This document shows positions 36,401-45,274 of a stretch of DNA of 64,000 nt, one piece after another. Position 1 is the first letter of the stretch. Each line of letters starts with the position of its first letter. This DNA is from RGIG3701 sp017403345. GTDB lineage: Bacteria; Planctomycetota; Planctomycetia; Pirellulales; Thermoguttaceae. Where the stretch lies: positions 1-64,000 of the forward strand of contig JAFQOH010000148.1 in assembly GCA_017403345.1 (NCBI GenBank), read 5' to 3'. The position numbers were made by a program, and so were the translations under genes. Under the pieces are notes generated by a model. It worked only from the letters and a program-made list of their open reading frames with translations, was not told the DNA's origin and ran no database searches.

Positions 36401-37248
36401 CCGCGTCCCATGCCGAGAGATTTCCCAAGCCGAGGGATGCAGTCACCGTGCGCATTCACGTTCAGACGGCCGTCCATATCTTCTACGATGATCCCGAACA
36501 GAGGCTTAAAAAGTGTGCCGTTTTCCGACATAAAGTTCGGACTTCCGAGATCCAGCCAGTACGAATCATGGTATCCATCATTATCCGCGTCGGCCATTCC
36601 GTAATTTTTTGCTCCGTTTCGAAAGGAAGTGTTTGCCGTGTCGATCCGGCCAGTCTCCGCGTTGCGGCGGGTCAGGAAGTAGTTGTTCTCATCCACGGCA
36701 TCGTAGTCGCGAATGTCCTGAAACGGCATCTCGTTGATCATGAATTTCTTCGAATTCCTGTCGAAACCGCTTCCATCCGGAAACGGCAGACAGTAGCAGA
36801 CATTCCCCTCATTTTTCAGAATGACCGTACTTTTACCGTACGTCCGGCTGTCAGGATCGACGCAGGTCAGTACGCGCCCCGCATATCTCGACGCATCCAC
36901 ACCAAGATTCACCTCGATCATGCCGTTGACCGCATTTTCATTCGAAACGCTCGCAGTGTCGATGGTTCTTGGCGAAGTAACTCCATACATATCCTCAAGA
37001 AGACTGTTTCCGTGGATCGGCGAGCTCGTGTTGTCCGTACCGCGAATGACCTGCATGACCGTTTCATGAAGCATCGCGTCCGGATCCACAGTCGCCCCCC
37101 CCATCTGACGGTTCTGCTCGGCCGCATCGCGAAGCTGTTCCGTCGTGAGCAGGAACGTGACGGCAGTCAAACTGACCATGGCGAGGAGCGCAAGAACTAT
37201 CATCAAAACCATTCCGCGCCGACGTGTGGAAACTGCATTCTGAACCAT
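33433..37248 (-). CDS. Very large GspK-like type II secretion/pilus pseudopilin
   Basis: A 1271-aa protein. The N-terminus MVQNAVSTRRRGMVLMIVLALLAMVSLTAVTFLLTTEQ is a pseudopilin-type leader and hydrophobic helix. Internal motifs fit GspK: a PGRINVNTIYDQNVLAALL segment followed by FRSIAQLPE resembles the helix-hairpin region. GspK is normally 300-350 residues, so most of this protein is an insertion rich in Asp, Asn and Gly, and several D-rich loops could bind calcium. The ATG at 37248 has AGGG upstream; a GTG at 37317 overlapping the previous stop as GTGA is the alternative. Last gene of the secretion operon, followed by a strong terminator. Confidence 0.75.
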   Translation of the reverse strand: MVQNAVSTRRRGMVLMIVLALLAMVSLTAVTFLLTTEQLRDAAEQNRQMGGATVDPDAMLHETVMQVIRGTDNTSSPIHGNSLLEDMYGVTSPRTIDTASVSNENAVNGMIEVNLGVDASRYAGRVLTCVDPDSRTYGKSTVILKNEGNVCYCLPFPDGSGFDRNSKKFMINEMPFQDIRDYDAVDENNYFLTRRNAETGRIDTANTSFRNGAKNYGMADADNDGYHDSYWLDLGSPNFMSENGTLFKPLFGIIVEDMDGRLNVNAHGDCIPRLGKSLGMGRGPGEVGLEVLDPVFGGGNVSDRLVKGRFTADRDSASVSPTPDRTAGSNDKGGWYVNFDEGTLSGSQVQRMPYDIRGILKLSVGTGAEPVWTSSVGSFQQLSNTALSPNPYDLDLGMGHVSGIYSTSGSRPSAQKDMPYSPSELEALLRPFDFDSPFLPNRLRRNLVGNGSLSASQMAYARTLVTTESWDIPVIPNEVVNDLRDHAGELSSVREVLAGWPLDLLRAATFNDVNDPIQGNGRFKKREEFAKCLYLILQSASINANMGEGDENRARNNAQWAVNVVDFLDADSVMTPFNYDGSNWVYGCERPELLLVESMAVHSINSEYDVRDDDSNGYVGGKSGKRKNDRDTDIYEDDKQNGSNLKNEVRDTHLEQAKNKLSELNDHGVGPDGKRDFDQLVRPQGALFVEIFNPWKGSDRFPTISDDLYTNGTQNVDLTKQIGNSSVWRLVVMDGSIGEDSDARDETDPEWNSAKIERVINFAPGVSATEGSAANHAAKSGSSVSLAGGEYVLIGPEGTTVLSFTDPGETAVSEVMAADQLRTIDMTSRKVDGVDYTGQHMLEIADDGDARMSLTEDRNTNYPNFNRTTLQLDKPLDKPLDNDRGLRPQEGRVVHLQRLANPNRDHDASTNPYVTIDTISVDLEIINARTSKRDSDFQGTLTSGEIVTHKRGKTVSESGAHNIWKQTHDKTASGNGNSGGGGYSKRIDQNFGAGVTMSESVPWLGWVNRPPVSPLELMNVTFCRSSELLRKVEFGETDGDAGLKRYGYLPDFDGNNRKILGCVRVPSPQTVTPMVLNRANMPNAGAGTTDSLPFAYYSMYREPGRINVNTIYDQNVLAALLNLNATEVSSVWTNFQNARNNKPFRSIAQLPESSVLRDFSLFQGTGAVSADPGTSEENHPFFRLKDAYRLGNLTTTRSNVFAVWVTMGFFEVDGNGNIVTDGNGPVELGEQTGEVRRYRAFYLIDRSIPVGFERGKNHNAEDVILLKRMLQ

Positions 37249-37313
37249 GTTCGAAACCCTATCGTTAAATTTTACTCGTCTGTAAAACTTCCTGTTCTCT
37301 TCCCAATACTGGA

Positions 37314-38135
37314 TCACTCGCTCTCACCGCCTCGCAGCTGCATCGGAACGATCTGCGTATACGCCCCGATCACACCGCCCGGCGTGAAGATCTGTCCGGA
37401 GCCGCCGCCGATCCACTGTGGCCCGCGAAGCGTCATGTGGATCGTGCCGCCGTCGGTGTACATGCTTGAAATTTGGTACCAATGCGCCTGCGATGCGCTG
37501 CTGCTGTTCGATGAATTCGTCAAATAAACGAACTCGCCCGTCCGAATGTCTTCCAGATATTCATCCGTCAGGGACGAAGCAGAGGCCTGAATGTACACAT
37601 TCCCGAAATCATCCCGAATATTGCTCACGCTTGCCGAAATGTATTCCGTTCCTTTCGTACTTCGGCGGCAGGTCACCGCAGCAGAGACCTCACAGTAATT
37701 TGTCGAAATGCGGCGGATCGTGCCGACCCACGTATAATCGCCATTGAGCGAAATGTCGTACTGCGGCGGGTTGGATTCCAGATCGACTCCCGAATTGTTC
37801 TGGCGAATGTGGTCGGAACAGTTGAAGTCCTCACCGTTCATGTCATCCGCAGTCCGATTCTCTCTCCCGCGGATCTGCCCCGGCATCCAGTTGTAGTACA
37901 CGATGTCTCCGTTGTTCTTGCCCCTCACCTGGTCCATCCAGTTCTGCGTCACCATCGTCTCCAGAGCCGCACGGCCGCAATTCGCCGCCATGTCGGCGCG
38001 GAAGGAGTTCAGCACGAGCTGTTCGCTAAGTGCGATCGCCCCCGCGATGCCGAAGATCCCAATCATGATGACCGAGGTTGAGACCAAGACCTCCAAAAGC
38101 GTGAAACCGCCTCTTCGTGAATTGATTCGCTGCAT
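37314..38135 (-). CDS. Type IV pilin-like pseudopilin (minor)
   Basis: A 273-aa protein with a prepilin cleavage site and helix, RRGGFTLLEVLVSTSVIMIGIFGIAGAIAL, where Glu at position +5 is the conserved assembly residue. The rest has no clear family beyond the pseudopilin type and may be a GspI/GspJ-like minor subunit. Its start overlaps the previous gene's stop by one base. Confidence 0.8.
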   Translation of the reverse strand: MQRINSRRGGFTLLEVLVSTSVIMIGIFGIAGAIALSEQLVLNSFRADMAANCGRAALETMVTQNWMDQVRGKNNGDIVYYNWMPGQIRGRENRTADDMNGEDFNCSDHIRQNNSGVDLESNPPQYDISLNGDYTWVGTIRRISTNYCEVSAAVTCRRSTKGTEYISASVSNIRDDFGNVYIQASASSLTDEYLEDIRTGEFVYLTNSSNSSSASQAHWYQISSMYTDGGTIHMTLRGPQWIGGGSGQIFTPGGVIGAYTQIVPMQLRGGESE

Positions 38136-39199
38136 CAGTTGCCTCCTTTCAGGACCCGCTCACGCGCATTGTACCGGGCGTCCGTAACATTTTGGACCCG
38201 ATTGCTGCTAGTTCCGGAAAACGCATTGTTCGCAGCAGTCGTGACCATTCCAGTCCGCGGATTCACCACGACCCAAAAAGCGTCAGGACTCTGCATGTTC
38301 GAGTGATTGTCTTCCGCAAGCGTTTTTTCGCCGTAGATCATCCGTTCCCAGCTCCCGACCAAAAGGTAGATCCGAGGATCTGTTTCTGTGTCCAGCTCCA
38401 CTTTCGTACCGCTAATGTACAGGGCGGCACTGCCGTCCGGATTGAAAACGACACTCGGCGGAAATTTTCGAATATTTGTCCCGGAAACACCTTTCAGTAC
38501 GCTGCCCAGCTGCTCCGTGCTGTAGCCGCTGTAGAAAAGATCCACGATGTACCCCTTCGGCAGCGTGTAGGCCGACTCGATCCCTAACGCTTTTGCAAAC
38601 GCATTGTTTACCTCAGAAACCGGGAAATAATTCACCGTGCAGTACCGGTCCGTATCAGAACCAAATTGACTGAAATCGTAGTACAGATGCTCCTCGTCGA
38701 TGGAGTCGTACCAAGCCTGATCATTGAGCGTGTTGCCCGACTGATTCGTCACGATAAAACGAGGACCAGCAAAATTGAGCTGCACAGAATCCCCGCGCTT
38801 AAGCGTCGGAAGATTGCCCGTATTGACCGTGATAGAACTGCCGCTGAGTGAGTACGTCGTCGTAACGCTCGGCGGAGCCGTGAGCTGCTCGACGGAAATG
38901 CACGCGTATTTGTATTCGTCATGGAACGGGATCAGCGCCACCCCGCACGGACGTCCAAGACGGATAGCACGCGCACGTGCCGACTCCAACGCAGACTGAA
39001 CGCCGCGGGCACACTCTCTCCCCACCCGACTCTCCGCCACCGGAGCTAAAACTGGAACCGAAACGGCCATAATGACCATCATGATCCCAACGACCACCAG
39101 GATCTCAATGAGCGTCATCCCCCGGCGTGCAGACACGGAGACAGGCATACCGTGCGGGTTCGTTCTAATCTTATTCAAAATGGAACTTTTCATCGGCAT
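38135..39199 (-). CDS. GspH/FimT-like pseudopilin
   Basis: A 354-aa protein with leader ARRGMTLIEILVVVGIMMVIMAVSVPVL, a type III signal peptide with the conserved Glu. Soon after comes GRECARGVQSALESARARAIRLGRPCGVALIP, which is typical of GspH/FimT minor pseudopilins. A second in-frame ATG lies two codons later. It follows the neighbouring pseudopilin gene after 13 bp, so all are read from one transcript. Confidence 0.8.
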   Translation of the reverse strand: MPMKSSILNKIRTNPHGMPVSVSARRGMTLIEILVVVGIMMVIMAVSVPVLAPVAESRVGRECARGVQSALESARARAIRLGRPCGVALIPFHDEYKYACISVEQLTAPPSVTTTYSLSGSSITVNTGNLPTLKRGDSVQLNFAGPRFIVTNQSGNTLNDQAWYDSIDEEHLYYDFSQFGSDTDRYCTVNYFPVSEVNNAFAKALGIESAYTLPKGYIVDLFYSGYSTEQLGSVLKGVSGTNIRKFPPSVVFNPDGSAALYISGTKVELDTETDPRIYLLVGSWERMIYGEKTLAEDNHSNMQSPDAFWVVVNPRTGMVTTAANNAFSGTSSNRVQNVTDARYNARERVLKGGN

Positions 39200-39212
39200 C
39201 GGTCAGTTTCAT

Positions 39213-39989
39213 TTAAAGGTTGTGGTTGGTGATGTTGTCATAGTACATCGCAGTCTCTTTTACGGAATCAGAAGACCCGCCCTCACCCGGCGAACCAGCA
39301 TTCTGGACACCTGTCGGTTTGGAACTGTTCTGCGACATGATGATCCCGCGCGCCCGGTCCGGACCACAGGAATAGATGAGCGGGAAAACGGCATATGCAC
39401 TCGAATCGACATGCGTAGGATCAAACGGATCTGCATCCACGCCATTCTGGATCTTCGAGATGGCCCCATGATTGTCGTCGCAGTGTCCTGCGGGCCAGCG
39501 AATGAAATAGATCGGCGTTCCCCAGCCATCCACGAACTCGTTCAGACCATTGCCGTCCGTGTCCGCGACCTCCATGCTCGTGAACGCGGAATCGGCTTCC
39601 GGCATCGACATGACGATCTGGTAAAGAAGCTCTGCAGACGGAAATTCCGATGTATTTTTACCGCTCTGCCGGGCAGCCGCCACAACACGGCGCGGTGAAT
39701 AGTCAGAATGGACCTCGTCCCAGTGGTCCGGCATCTCGTACCGCTGAAGCTGACGGAGATTGGAAAGACGCTGTTCCGGCGTCCGGCCCGGTACGCGGCG
39801 ATACTGATACGACGCATATTTCTCCATCACAAAACGGTTCAGTTTGCGGATCGTTGCCCGCGTTCTCGTTTCACGCGCCATGTTGTCCGCCACGCGCATC
39901 CCGGCCGCACTGATCCCCAGAAGCGTGCCAAGGAGCGCTACGACTACCAACATCTCCATCAGCGTAAAAGCGGTACGTTTTGAGTTCAT
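39213..39989 (-). CDS. Type IV pilin-like pseudopilin
   Basis: A 258-aa protein starting MNSKRTAFTLMEMLVVVALLGTLLGISAAG, a prepilin leader and N-terminal helix. Downstream is a pseudopilin-like body with ADTDGNGLNEFVDGWGTPIYF, resembling the D-rich GspG end (often a calcium site). It could be a second GspG-type subunit or another minor one. Confidence 0.8.
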   Translation of the reverse strand: MNSKRTAFTLMEMLVVVALLGTLLGISAAGMRVADNMARETRTRATIRKLNRFVMEKYASYQYRRVPGRTPEQRLSNLRQLQRYEMPDHWDEVHSDYSPRRVVAAARQSGKNTSEFPSAELLYQIVMSMPEADSAFTSMEVADTDGNGLNEFVDGWGTPIYFIRWPAGHCDDNHGAISKIQNGVDADPFDPTHVDSSAYAVFPLIYSCGPDRARGIIMSQNSSKPTGVQNAGSPGEGGSSDSVKETAMYYDNITNHNL

Positions 39990-40044
39990 GCCATGTCCTT
40001 TCCAGTTAAACGGAAAACGAAACAGGATCCTAGTCCCCTAAGAC

Positions 40045-40767
40045 TCAGTCAAGCAGATCCTTGACCGTCTTCTTGCCGAAGTTCACGATATTGTCTGCCG
40101 TGGCTGCCGAGATATTCCCTTCCGCCACTTCCACGTTCCCTTTCTGTCCCCAGTCGTCATCGAGACCGGCAGAAATGATCTGGTAGGATTCCGGATTGTA
40201 GTAATTATCGTTCTCGTCGCCGTACGCAACATACGTGTTGCCCGGATAGTATTTTTTATTTCCTGTCGCACCGCGCGCCTTCAGATAAATGTACGGCTCT
40301 GTGCATCCTTCAGGCAAATAGCAGTAGTTGCTCGAAACGCGGGCGGGGTCGAATTCAAAGAAACCGCGGGTCAAACTGCCGCCGTTTTTCAGACTTTCCG
40401 GACTGCTGCCGAAAGGATTGCGCGGATTCGCGTTGTGCATTCCAAGGAAAACATAAAGCGCGTTTTCAGGAGTGACCGTCGTATAGACTCCCGTGCTCGT
40501 CGCTTCCGGATAGCATTTCCGAATGTGTCTGGTGACAAGACTGGAATCCGTACCGTCCGGCGGATATTCGCCGCGTTCCGCCTTGTACGATTCCAGCGCC
40601 ATGCTGAGCTGCTGGATCTCCGCACGGATAGCGGACTGCTTCACCGAACGCATGACTGCCGGCGCAACGCCCGCGACCATCGCTGCAAGAAGACCAATGA
40701 TGATGACGACCGTGAGAAGCTCCACGAGCGTGAAACCCGAACGGCGGGTGTACTGTGACGTTTTCAT
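40045..40767 (-). CDS. GspG-like major pseudopilin
   Basis: A 240-aa protein with leader RRSGFTLVELLTVVIIIGLLAAMVAGVAP, the classic GspG/PilA pattern, followed by IRAEIQQLSMALESYKAERGEYPPDG, the GspG alpha-spine plus proline pair. The first pseudopilin after pilC; a weak promoter-like box (40829-40834) lies in the 141-bp gap. Confidence 0.85.
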   Translation of the reverse strand: MKTSQYTRRSGFTLVELLTVVIIIGLLAAMVAGVAPAVMRSVKQSAIRAEIQQLSMALESYKAERGEYPPDGTDSSLVTRHIRKCYPEATSTGVYTTVTPENALYVFLGMHNANPRNPFGSSPESLKNGGSLTRGFFEFDPARVSSNYCYLPEGCTEPYIYLKARGATGNKKYYPGNTYVAYGDENDNYYNPESYQIISAGLDDDWGQKGNVEVAEGNISAATADNIVNFGKKTVKDLLD

Positions 40768-40828
40768 ATTTTCGATTCCTGGATCTGAATTTTGTCTGTT
40801 TCGTATCTCTGCGTCCCCGCAGAAGGTA

Positions 40829-40834
40829 ATTATA
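40829..40834 (-). promoter_or_regulatory. Possible -10 element upstream of the pseudopilin genes
   Basis: TATAAT on the minus strand 61 bp upstream of the GspG-like start. No good -35 box at the right spacing, so an internal promoter is only possible. Confidence 0.3.
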
Positions 40835-40908
40835 CTACGCTCATCCGCAAAATTTGGTTCAAACTTTTACGGATGAACGTCTTTTTCTTTCTTCCGAACT
40901 TCCCGGCA

Positions 40909-42243
40909 TCAGCCGCCAGAAAGGTTCTGGATGAGGGAGATGAGCGGGAGGAACAGCGCAATGACGATGAAACCGACCATACCGCCCAAGCAGATGATGA
41001 TGAGCGGTTCCATCAAACTCATGAGGCTGTCCGTCAGAACGGCGACTTCTTCGTCGAACACGTCCGCCACTTTGTAGAGCATCTTGTCCAGTTCACCGGT
41101 CTCCTCACCCACGTCGATCATGTTGATGACCATGTCGTCCAAGATCCTCTGTTTCATCTTCACCATGTACCACAGGATCCCGACCGGTCCGCAGATGAAG
41201 AACGCCCACCAGAAGACCGCCATGGGATGGAACGGCGGCAGGCAGTTTTGACGCATCGGAATGGCGATCGATTCCCCTTCCTTGATCGCGGCGAGTACCT
41301 TGTCGAATAGGTTCTCGAAAACCGCGTTCCCTGCCGTTTCACGCGTAATGGTGAACGCCTCGATGATCGGAACGCCCGACGCGACCAGTGTACCGAGCGT
41401 ACGCATCGTACGGGCCACGATGTTCTTTTCGACCAGCTGACCAAAAATCGGCATCTTCAGCGTGAAGAGGTCCCAGCCGACTTTGCACGCCTTGAATTTG
41501 CACATCGTCTTCACGAACATCACGATACCGAACGGAATGCCGGGGATCGCCCACCAGTAGATCTTGATGCCGTCCGCCATCGCAATGAGAAGGCGCGTCA
41601 TAGCAGGAAGATCCGTTCCGAAGTCGTCGAAGATCTTCTGGAATGCCGGCACGATCATGATCATGATAAAGATCAAGATCAGAATGGCGAAACCGATGAC
41701 GGCTACCGGGTAGGTCAGCGCACCTTTGATCTTGCGCTTGAGTGCTTCACTTCGTTCGCGGAAGTCCGCAAGACGCTGAAGAATGATCTCCAAAGCACCG
41801 CCCGCCTCGCCGGCCTTGATCATGTTCACGTAAAGCCGGTCAAACGCTTTCGGGGACTTCGCCATGGCTTCGGAAAGCGTCAGACCGCCTTCGATCTCGT
41901 CGCAGACGTCGATCAGACAGTTCTTCATCGCCCCCGGTTTGGACTGTTCCTGAAGGATCTTCAGACTGCGCAAGATCGGCAGACCGGCGTCCTGCAGAAT
42001 GGAAAGCTGACGGGTAAAGGTCGTCAAGATTTTCGATTTGACCTTTCCCAAGGCAAATGACTTACCGCGGCGAGAACCGCTTTTCACGGCGGCAGCCTTA
42101 CGGTCTTTTTTCACCGCGAGTTTCGTCACGAAGTAACCCATTTGCCGAATGGTAGCCTGTGCTTCTTCCTCGTTCAGCGCATCAATGACGTCCTTAATCT
42201 CCTTGCCGGAGGAGTCCATCGCTTCAAATTGATACGTAGGCAT
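40909..42243 (-). CDS. pilC: Inner membrane platform protein PilC/GspF
   Basis: A 444-aa polytopic membrane protein that connects the cytoplasmic ATPase to the pilus base. It starts MPTYQFEAMDSSGKEIKDVIDALNEEEAQATIRQMGYFV, the usual PilC entry. Two GspF domains are present: FTRQLSILQDAGLPILRSLKILQEQ with GLTLSEAMAKSPKAFDRLYVNMIKAGEAGGAL, and the second copy RTMRTLGTLVASGVPIIEAF with MIDVGEETGELDKML. Membrane helices are near residues 170-190, 215-235 and at the end. Length is somewhat above the normal 400 residues. AAGGA precedes the ATG. Confidence 0.92.
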   Translation of the reverse strand: MPTYQFEAMDSSGKEIKDVIDALNEEEAQATIRQMGYFVTKLAVKKDRKAAAVKSGSRRGKSFALGKVKSKILTTFTRQLSILQDAGLPILRSLKILQEQSKPGAMKNCLIDVCDEIEGGLTLSEAMAKSPKAFDRLYVNMIKAGEAGGALEIILQRLADFRERSEALKRKIKGALTYPVAVIGFAILILIFIMIMIVPAFQKIFDDFGTDLPAMTRLLIAMADGIKIYWWAIPGIPFGIVMFVKTMCKFKACKVGWDLFTLKMPIFGQLVEKNIVARTMRTLGTLVASGVPIIEAFTITRETAGNAVFENLFDKVLAAIKEGESIAIPMRQNCLPPFHPMAVFWWAFFICGPVGILWYMVKMKQRILDDMVINMIDVGEETGELDKMLYKVADVFDEEVAVLTDSLMSLMEPLIIICLGGMVGFIVIALFLPLISLIQNLSGG

Positions 42244-42302
42244 GGCGTTTTCCTTGTTTTTATCGAAATGTTTAAAAAATCGTGTTTATTCGGTTTCGTA
42301 AA

Positions 42303-44027
42303 TTATTCGGCGACCGTTTCGCGAACGACTTCTTCCAGTGTCGTTTCTCCCGCGAAAACTTTCTTCATCCCCGACTTGCGCAGAGGCGTTAAACCTCCCT
42401 GAAGTGCCGCGTCACGCAGCTTTTCCGTCGAACAGCCCGTGTTGATCAGGTCGCGCAGACGGTCATTCAGAATCAGAAGCTCATGAAGACCCGTTCGCCC
42501 TTTCAGACCCGTATTGTTACAGACCGCGCAGCCGCGCCCGCGGTAGAACTTCTGCCCCATCACATCGTCCGGCGTCATGTCCATGTCGGCGAGCAGGCCT
42601 GTGTTCGGCATCGTTTCCTCTTTGCACTCCGTGCAGATGCGGCGAACGAGACGCTGAGCCAGAACCGCTTCGAGCGTCGCCGTAATGAGGAACGGCTGGA
42701 TCCCCATGTCGCGCAGACGGGTGATCGTGCTCGGCGCGTCGTTCGTGTGCAGCGTACTGAACACCATGTGCCCGGTCAGCGCAGCCTGAATCGCAATTTC
42801 CGCCGTCTCAAGGTCACGGATCTCACCCACCAGAATTCGGTCCGGATCCTGACGGAGGATCGAACGCAGACACTGCGCGAACGTGTTGCCGATGCTCGAA
42901 TCGATCGGGATCTGCACGATGCCGTCAATGTCGTACTCGACCGGGTCTTCCGTCGTGATGAGCTTTTCCTCGATCGTGTTCATCTCCGAAAGCGCAGCGT
43001 ACAGCGTCGTCGTCTTTCCGGAACCTGTAGGTCCCGTCACCAGAACGATACCGTTCGGACGGCGCATGATCGTGCGGAAGTTCCCAAGGATCTCTTGGTC
43101 CATCCCGATCTTGTCCAAATCCAGCATGACCACAGACCGGTCCAGAACTCGCATGACGACACTCTCGCCAAAGAGCGTCGGCAGTACGCTCACGCGCAGG
43201 TCGACCGGGTGTCCGCCGACGGAAAGTTCGATTCGTCCGTCCTGCGGCAAACGGCGCTCCGCGATGTCCAGGTTGGCCATGACTTTGATTCGCGTCGTAA
43301 TGGCAAACGCAAGGTGACGCGGCGGCGGGACCAGTTCGTAAAGCTGGCCGTCGGCGCGAATGCGGATCTTGAACTCCGTTTCAAACGGCTCAAGGTGAAT
43401 GTCCGACGCGCGGTCACGGATCGCCATGAGAATGACCATGTTCAGCAGCTTACGCACCGGCGCGGCATCCGCCATCGCTTCCAGACCAGTCAAGTCGATT
43501 GCGTTATTGTCGATGTCCGCCTGCTTCGCCAGATCGTTCAGACTTTCATCCGACTCCAGCTCCTCAAGCAGCTTCTCTACGCTCTCCGAACCTTCCGTAT
43601 AGTATTTCTCAAGAAATTTGTTGACTTCGGCATCGGTAGCGACCTTCGGAATGATGGTGTAGCCAAGGAAGTTGCGCAATTCGTCGCAGACGTAAAGATT
43701 CTGCGGCTGACTCATCGCAATGGTCAACTCGTTGGTCGACGGATCCAAAGAAAGAGGGATCACTTTGTAGCTCTGCGCCATGTCCTCCGTCAAAAGGGAA
43801 ATGACGTTCGCATCAAACGGATAGGTGCTCAGCACGACCATCTCCATCCCCAGCTGTTTGCCGAGTGCCTGCGCCAGCTGGTCATCATTGATCAGCCCCA
43901 TTCCAATGGCGATCTGCCCAAGGAGTTCACCGGGACGGCGCGTTTTCTGCTCGCGCAAAAGGGTAAGCTGTTCCTCGGAAATGAACTTCAGATCGACAAG
44001 GACCTGCCCCAAACCACGTAATGCCAT
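42303..44027 (-). CDS. gspE: Type II secretion/type IV pilus assembly ATPase GspE/PilB (copy 1)
   Basis: A 574-aa hexameric ATPase that powers pilin assembly. It has an N-terminal MshEN-type domain (residues 1-150), GPTGSGKTTTLYAALSEMN with Walker A at 332-339, the Asp box and Walker B (ILVGEIRDLETAEIAIQAALTGH), and His-box STLHTNDAPS. The C-terminal four-cysteine zinc module is present (ICTECKEE and CAVCNNTGLKGRTG). All catalytic elements are intact. It shares architecture with the copy at 45506-47233 but is clearly divergent from it. Lies between pilT and pilC in one operon. Confidence 0.93.
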   Translation of the reverse strand: MALRGLGQVLVDLKFISEEQLTLLREQKTRRPGELLGQIAIGMGLINDDQLAQALGKQLGMEMVVLSTYPFDANVISLLTEDMAQSYKVIPLSLDPSTNELTIAMSQPQNLYVCDELRNFLGYTIIPKVATDAEVNKFLEKYYTEGSESVEKLLEELESDESLNDLAKQADIDNNAIDLTGLEAMADAAPVRKLLNMVILMAIRDRASDIHLEPFETEFKIRIRADGQLYELVPPPRHLAFAITTRIKVMANLDIAERRLPQDGRIELSVGGHPVDLRVSVLPTLFGESVVMRVLDRSVVMLDLDKIGMDQEILGNFRTIMRRPNGIVLVTGPTGSGKTTTLYAALSEMNTIEEKLITTEDPVEYDIDGIVQIPIDSSIGNTFAQCLRSILRQDPDRILVGEIRDLETAEIAIQAALTGHMVFSTLHTNDAPSTITRLRDMGIQPFLITATLEAVLAQRLVRRICTECKEETMPNTGLLADMDMTPDDVMGQKFYRGRGCAVCNNTGLKGRTGLHELLILNDRLRDLINTGCSTEKLRDAALQGGLTPLRKSGMKKVFAGETTLEEVVRETVAE

Positions 44028-44143
44028 GAATCTTTAATCCTGTGAAAATGTGTGTTTTTTGAAATTCCCCAATTCCATTTCCGAAAACACGAAACCGCCC
44101 TGCCCCAACCGGTTCGGGACAGAGCGCATTTCGGCTCTCATTT

Positions 44144-45232
44144 TCATTCGTCTGCGACCAGCTTGCCCGCTTTGTATTCGGCAACGCGCTTCATGAGGTC
44201 GTCCGTACTGTTTGCTTTCCCAAGCGCATCTTCCAGCGTCACGATACCGTCGCGCCAGAGCTTGAAGAGATGGTCGTCAAGCAGCTGCATCCCGCGTTTC
44301 GCTCCGGTCTGAATGACGGAGGTGATTCGGAAGATCTTATTTTCGCGGATCAAGTTCGCCGTCGCAGAATCGACCACGAGCATTTCGTAAGCCGCGACTC
44401 GCCCGCCGCCGATCCTCGGAAGCAGCGTCTGACAGAGTACGCCGAGAATGGAAGTCGCCAGCTGCGTACGGATCTGATCCTGCTGCGTGTTCGGGAAAAC
44501 GTCGATGATTCGGTTGATCGTACCGGCAGCAGAGCTCGTGTGCAGTGTCCCGAACACCACGTGACCGGTTTCCGCGGCCGTGATCGCGGTCTCGATCGTT
44601 TCAAGGTCTCGCATTTCTCCCACGAGGATGACGTCCGGGTCCTGACGCAATGCACGGCGAATAGCTTCTGCAAACGTTGGTACGTCGACGCCGATCTCAC
44701 GCTGGTTGATCGTACATTTGATGTTCGGATGGTAGAATTCGATCGGGTCTTCGATCGTAATGATGTGGTGGTCGACGTTTTCATTCAGCCACTTGATCAT
44801 CGCGGCGAGCGTCGTAGTCTTTCCGGAACCGGTCGGCCCCGTCACGAGCAGAAGACCGCGCGGACGCTGGATCAGTTCACGGCAGATCGGCGGCGTGTTG
44901 AGCTGGTCCATCGAGAGCATTTTGCTCGGGATCTGACGCAAAACCATCGCCACGTTACCGCGCTGACGGAAAACGGAAACTCGGAAACGAGCTGCATCGC
45001 CGAATGAGAAACCGAAGTCCGTACTTCCCATTTCCTGCAGTTCCTGCTGACAGCGGGACGGCGTGATACTTTTCATCAGCGCGACCGTATCGTCTGGCGT
45101 CAGCTCGTTCGTTTCCAGACGGACCATTCGTCCATGGAGACGCACGACCGGCGGCTGGCCCGTCGTAATGTGCAAGTCGGAAACGCCCTGTTTCACCACA
45201 GTCTGCAAAAGTTTGTCGATGAGTACTGCCAT
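44144..45232 (-). CDS. pilT: Twitching motility/retraction ATPase PilT
   Basis: A 362-aa ATPase of type IV pilus retraction. The N-terminal domain is VLIDKLLQTVVKQGVSDLHITTGQPPVVRLHG, then GPTGSGKTTTLAAM (Walker A 132-139), ILVGEMRDLETIETAITAAETGH (Walker B) and FGTLHTSSAAGTINR (His box). Towards the C-terminus NLIRENKIF corresponds to the PilT AIRNLIRE motif. PilT has no role in type II secretion, so this cluster probably builds a retractable pilus. The upstream gap to gspE2 is filled by a heptamer array. Confidence 0.93.
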   Translation of the reverse strand: MAVLIDKLLQTVVKQGVSDLHITTGQPPVVRLHGRMVRLETNELTPDDTVALMKSITPSRCQQELQEMGSTDFGFSFGDAARFRVSVFRQRGNVAMVLRQIPSKMLSMDQLNTPPICRELIQRPRGLLLVTGPTGSGKTTTLAAMIKWLNENVDHHIITIEDPIEFYHPNIKCTINQREIGVDVPTFAEAIRRALRQDPDVILVGEMRDLETIETAITAAETGHVVFGTLHTSSAAGTINRIIDVFPNTQQDQIRTQLATSILGVLCQTLLPRIGGGRVAAYEMLVVDSATANLIRENKIFRITSVIQTGAKRGMQLLDDHLFKLWRDGIVTLEDALGKANSTDDLMKRVAEYKAGKLVADE

Positions 45233-45274
45233 AAAATATCTCTATCCTTTAAATGAAAAAGTGAAAATCTTCTT

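Noticed and set aside
42483..44021. A 512-codon plus-strand open frame
   Set aside because: Exactly antisense to gspE1, Arg/Val/Asp-rich, no signal of a real protein.
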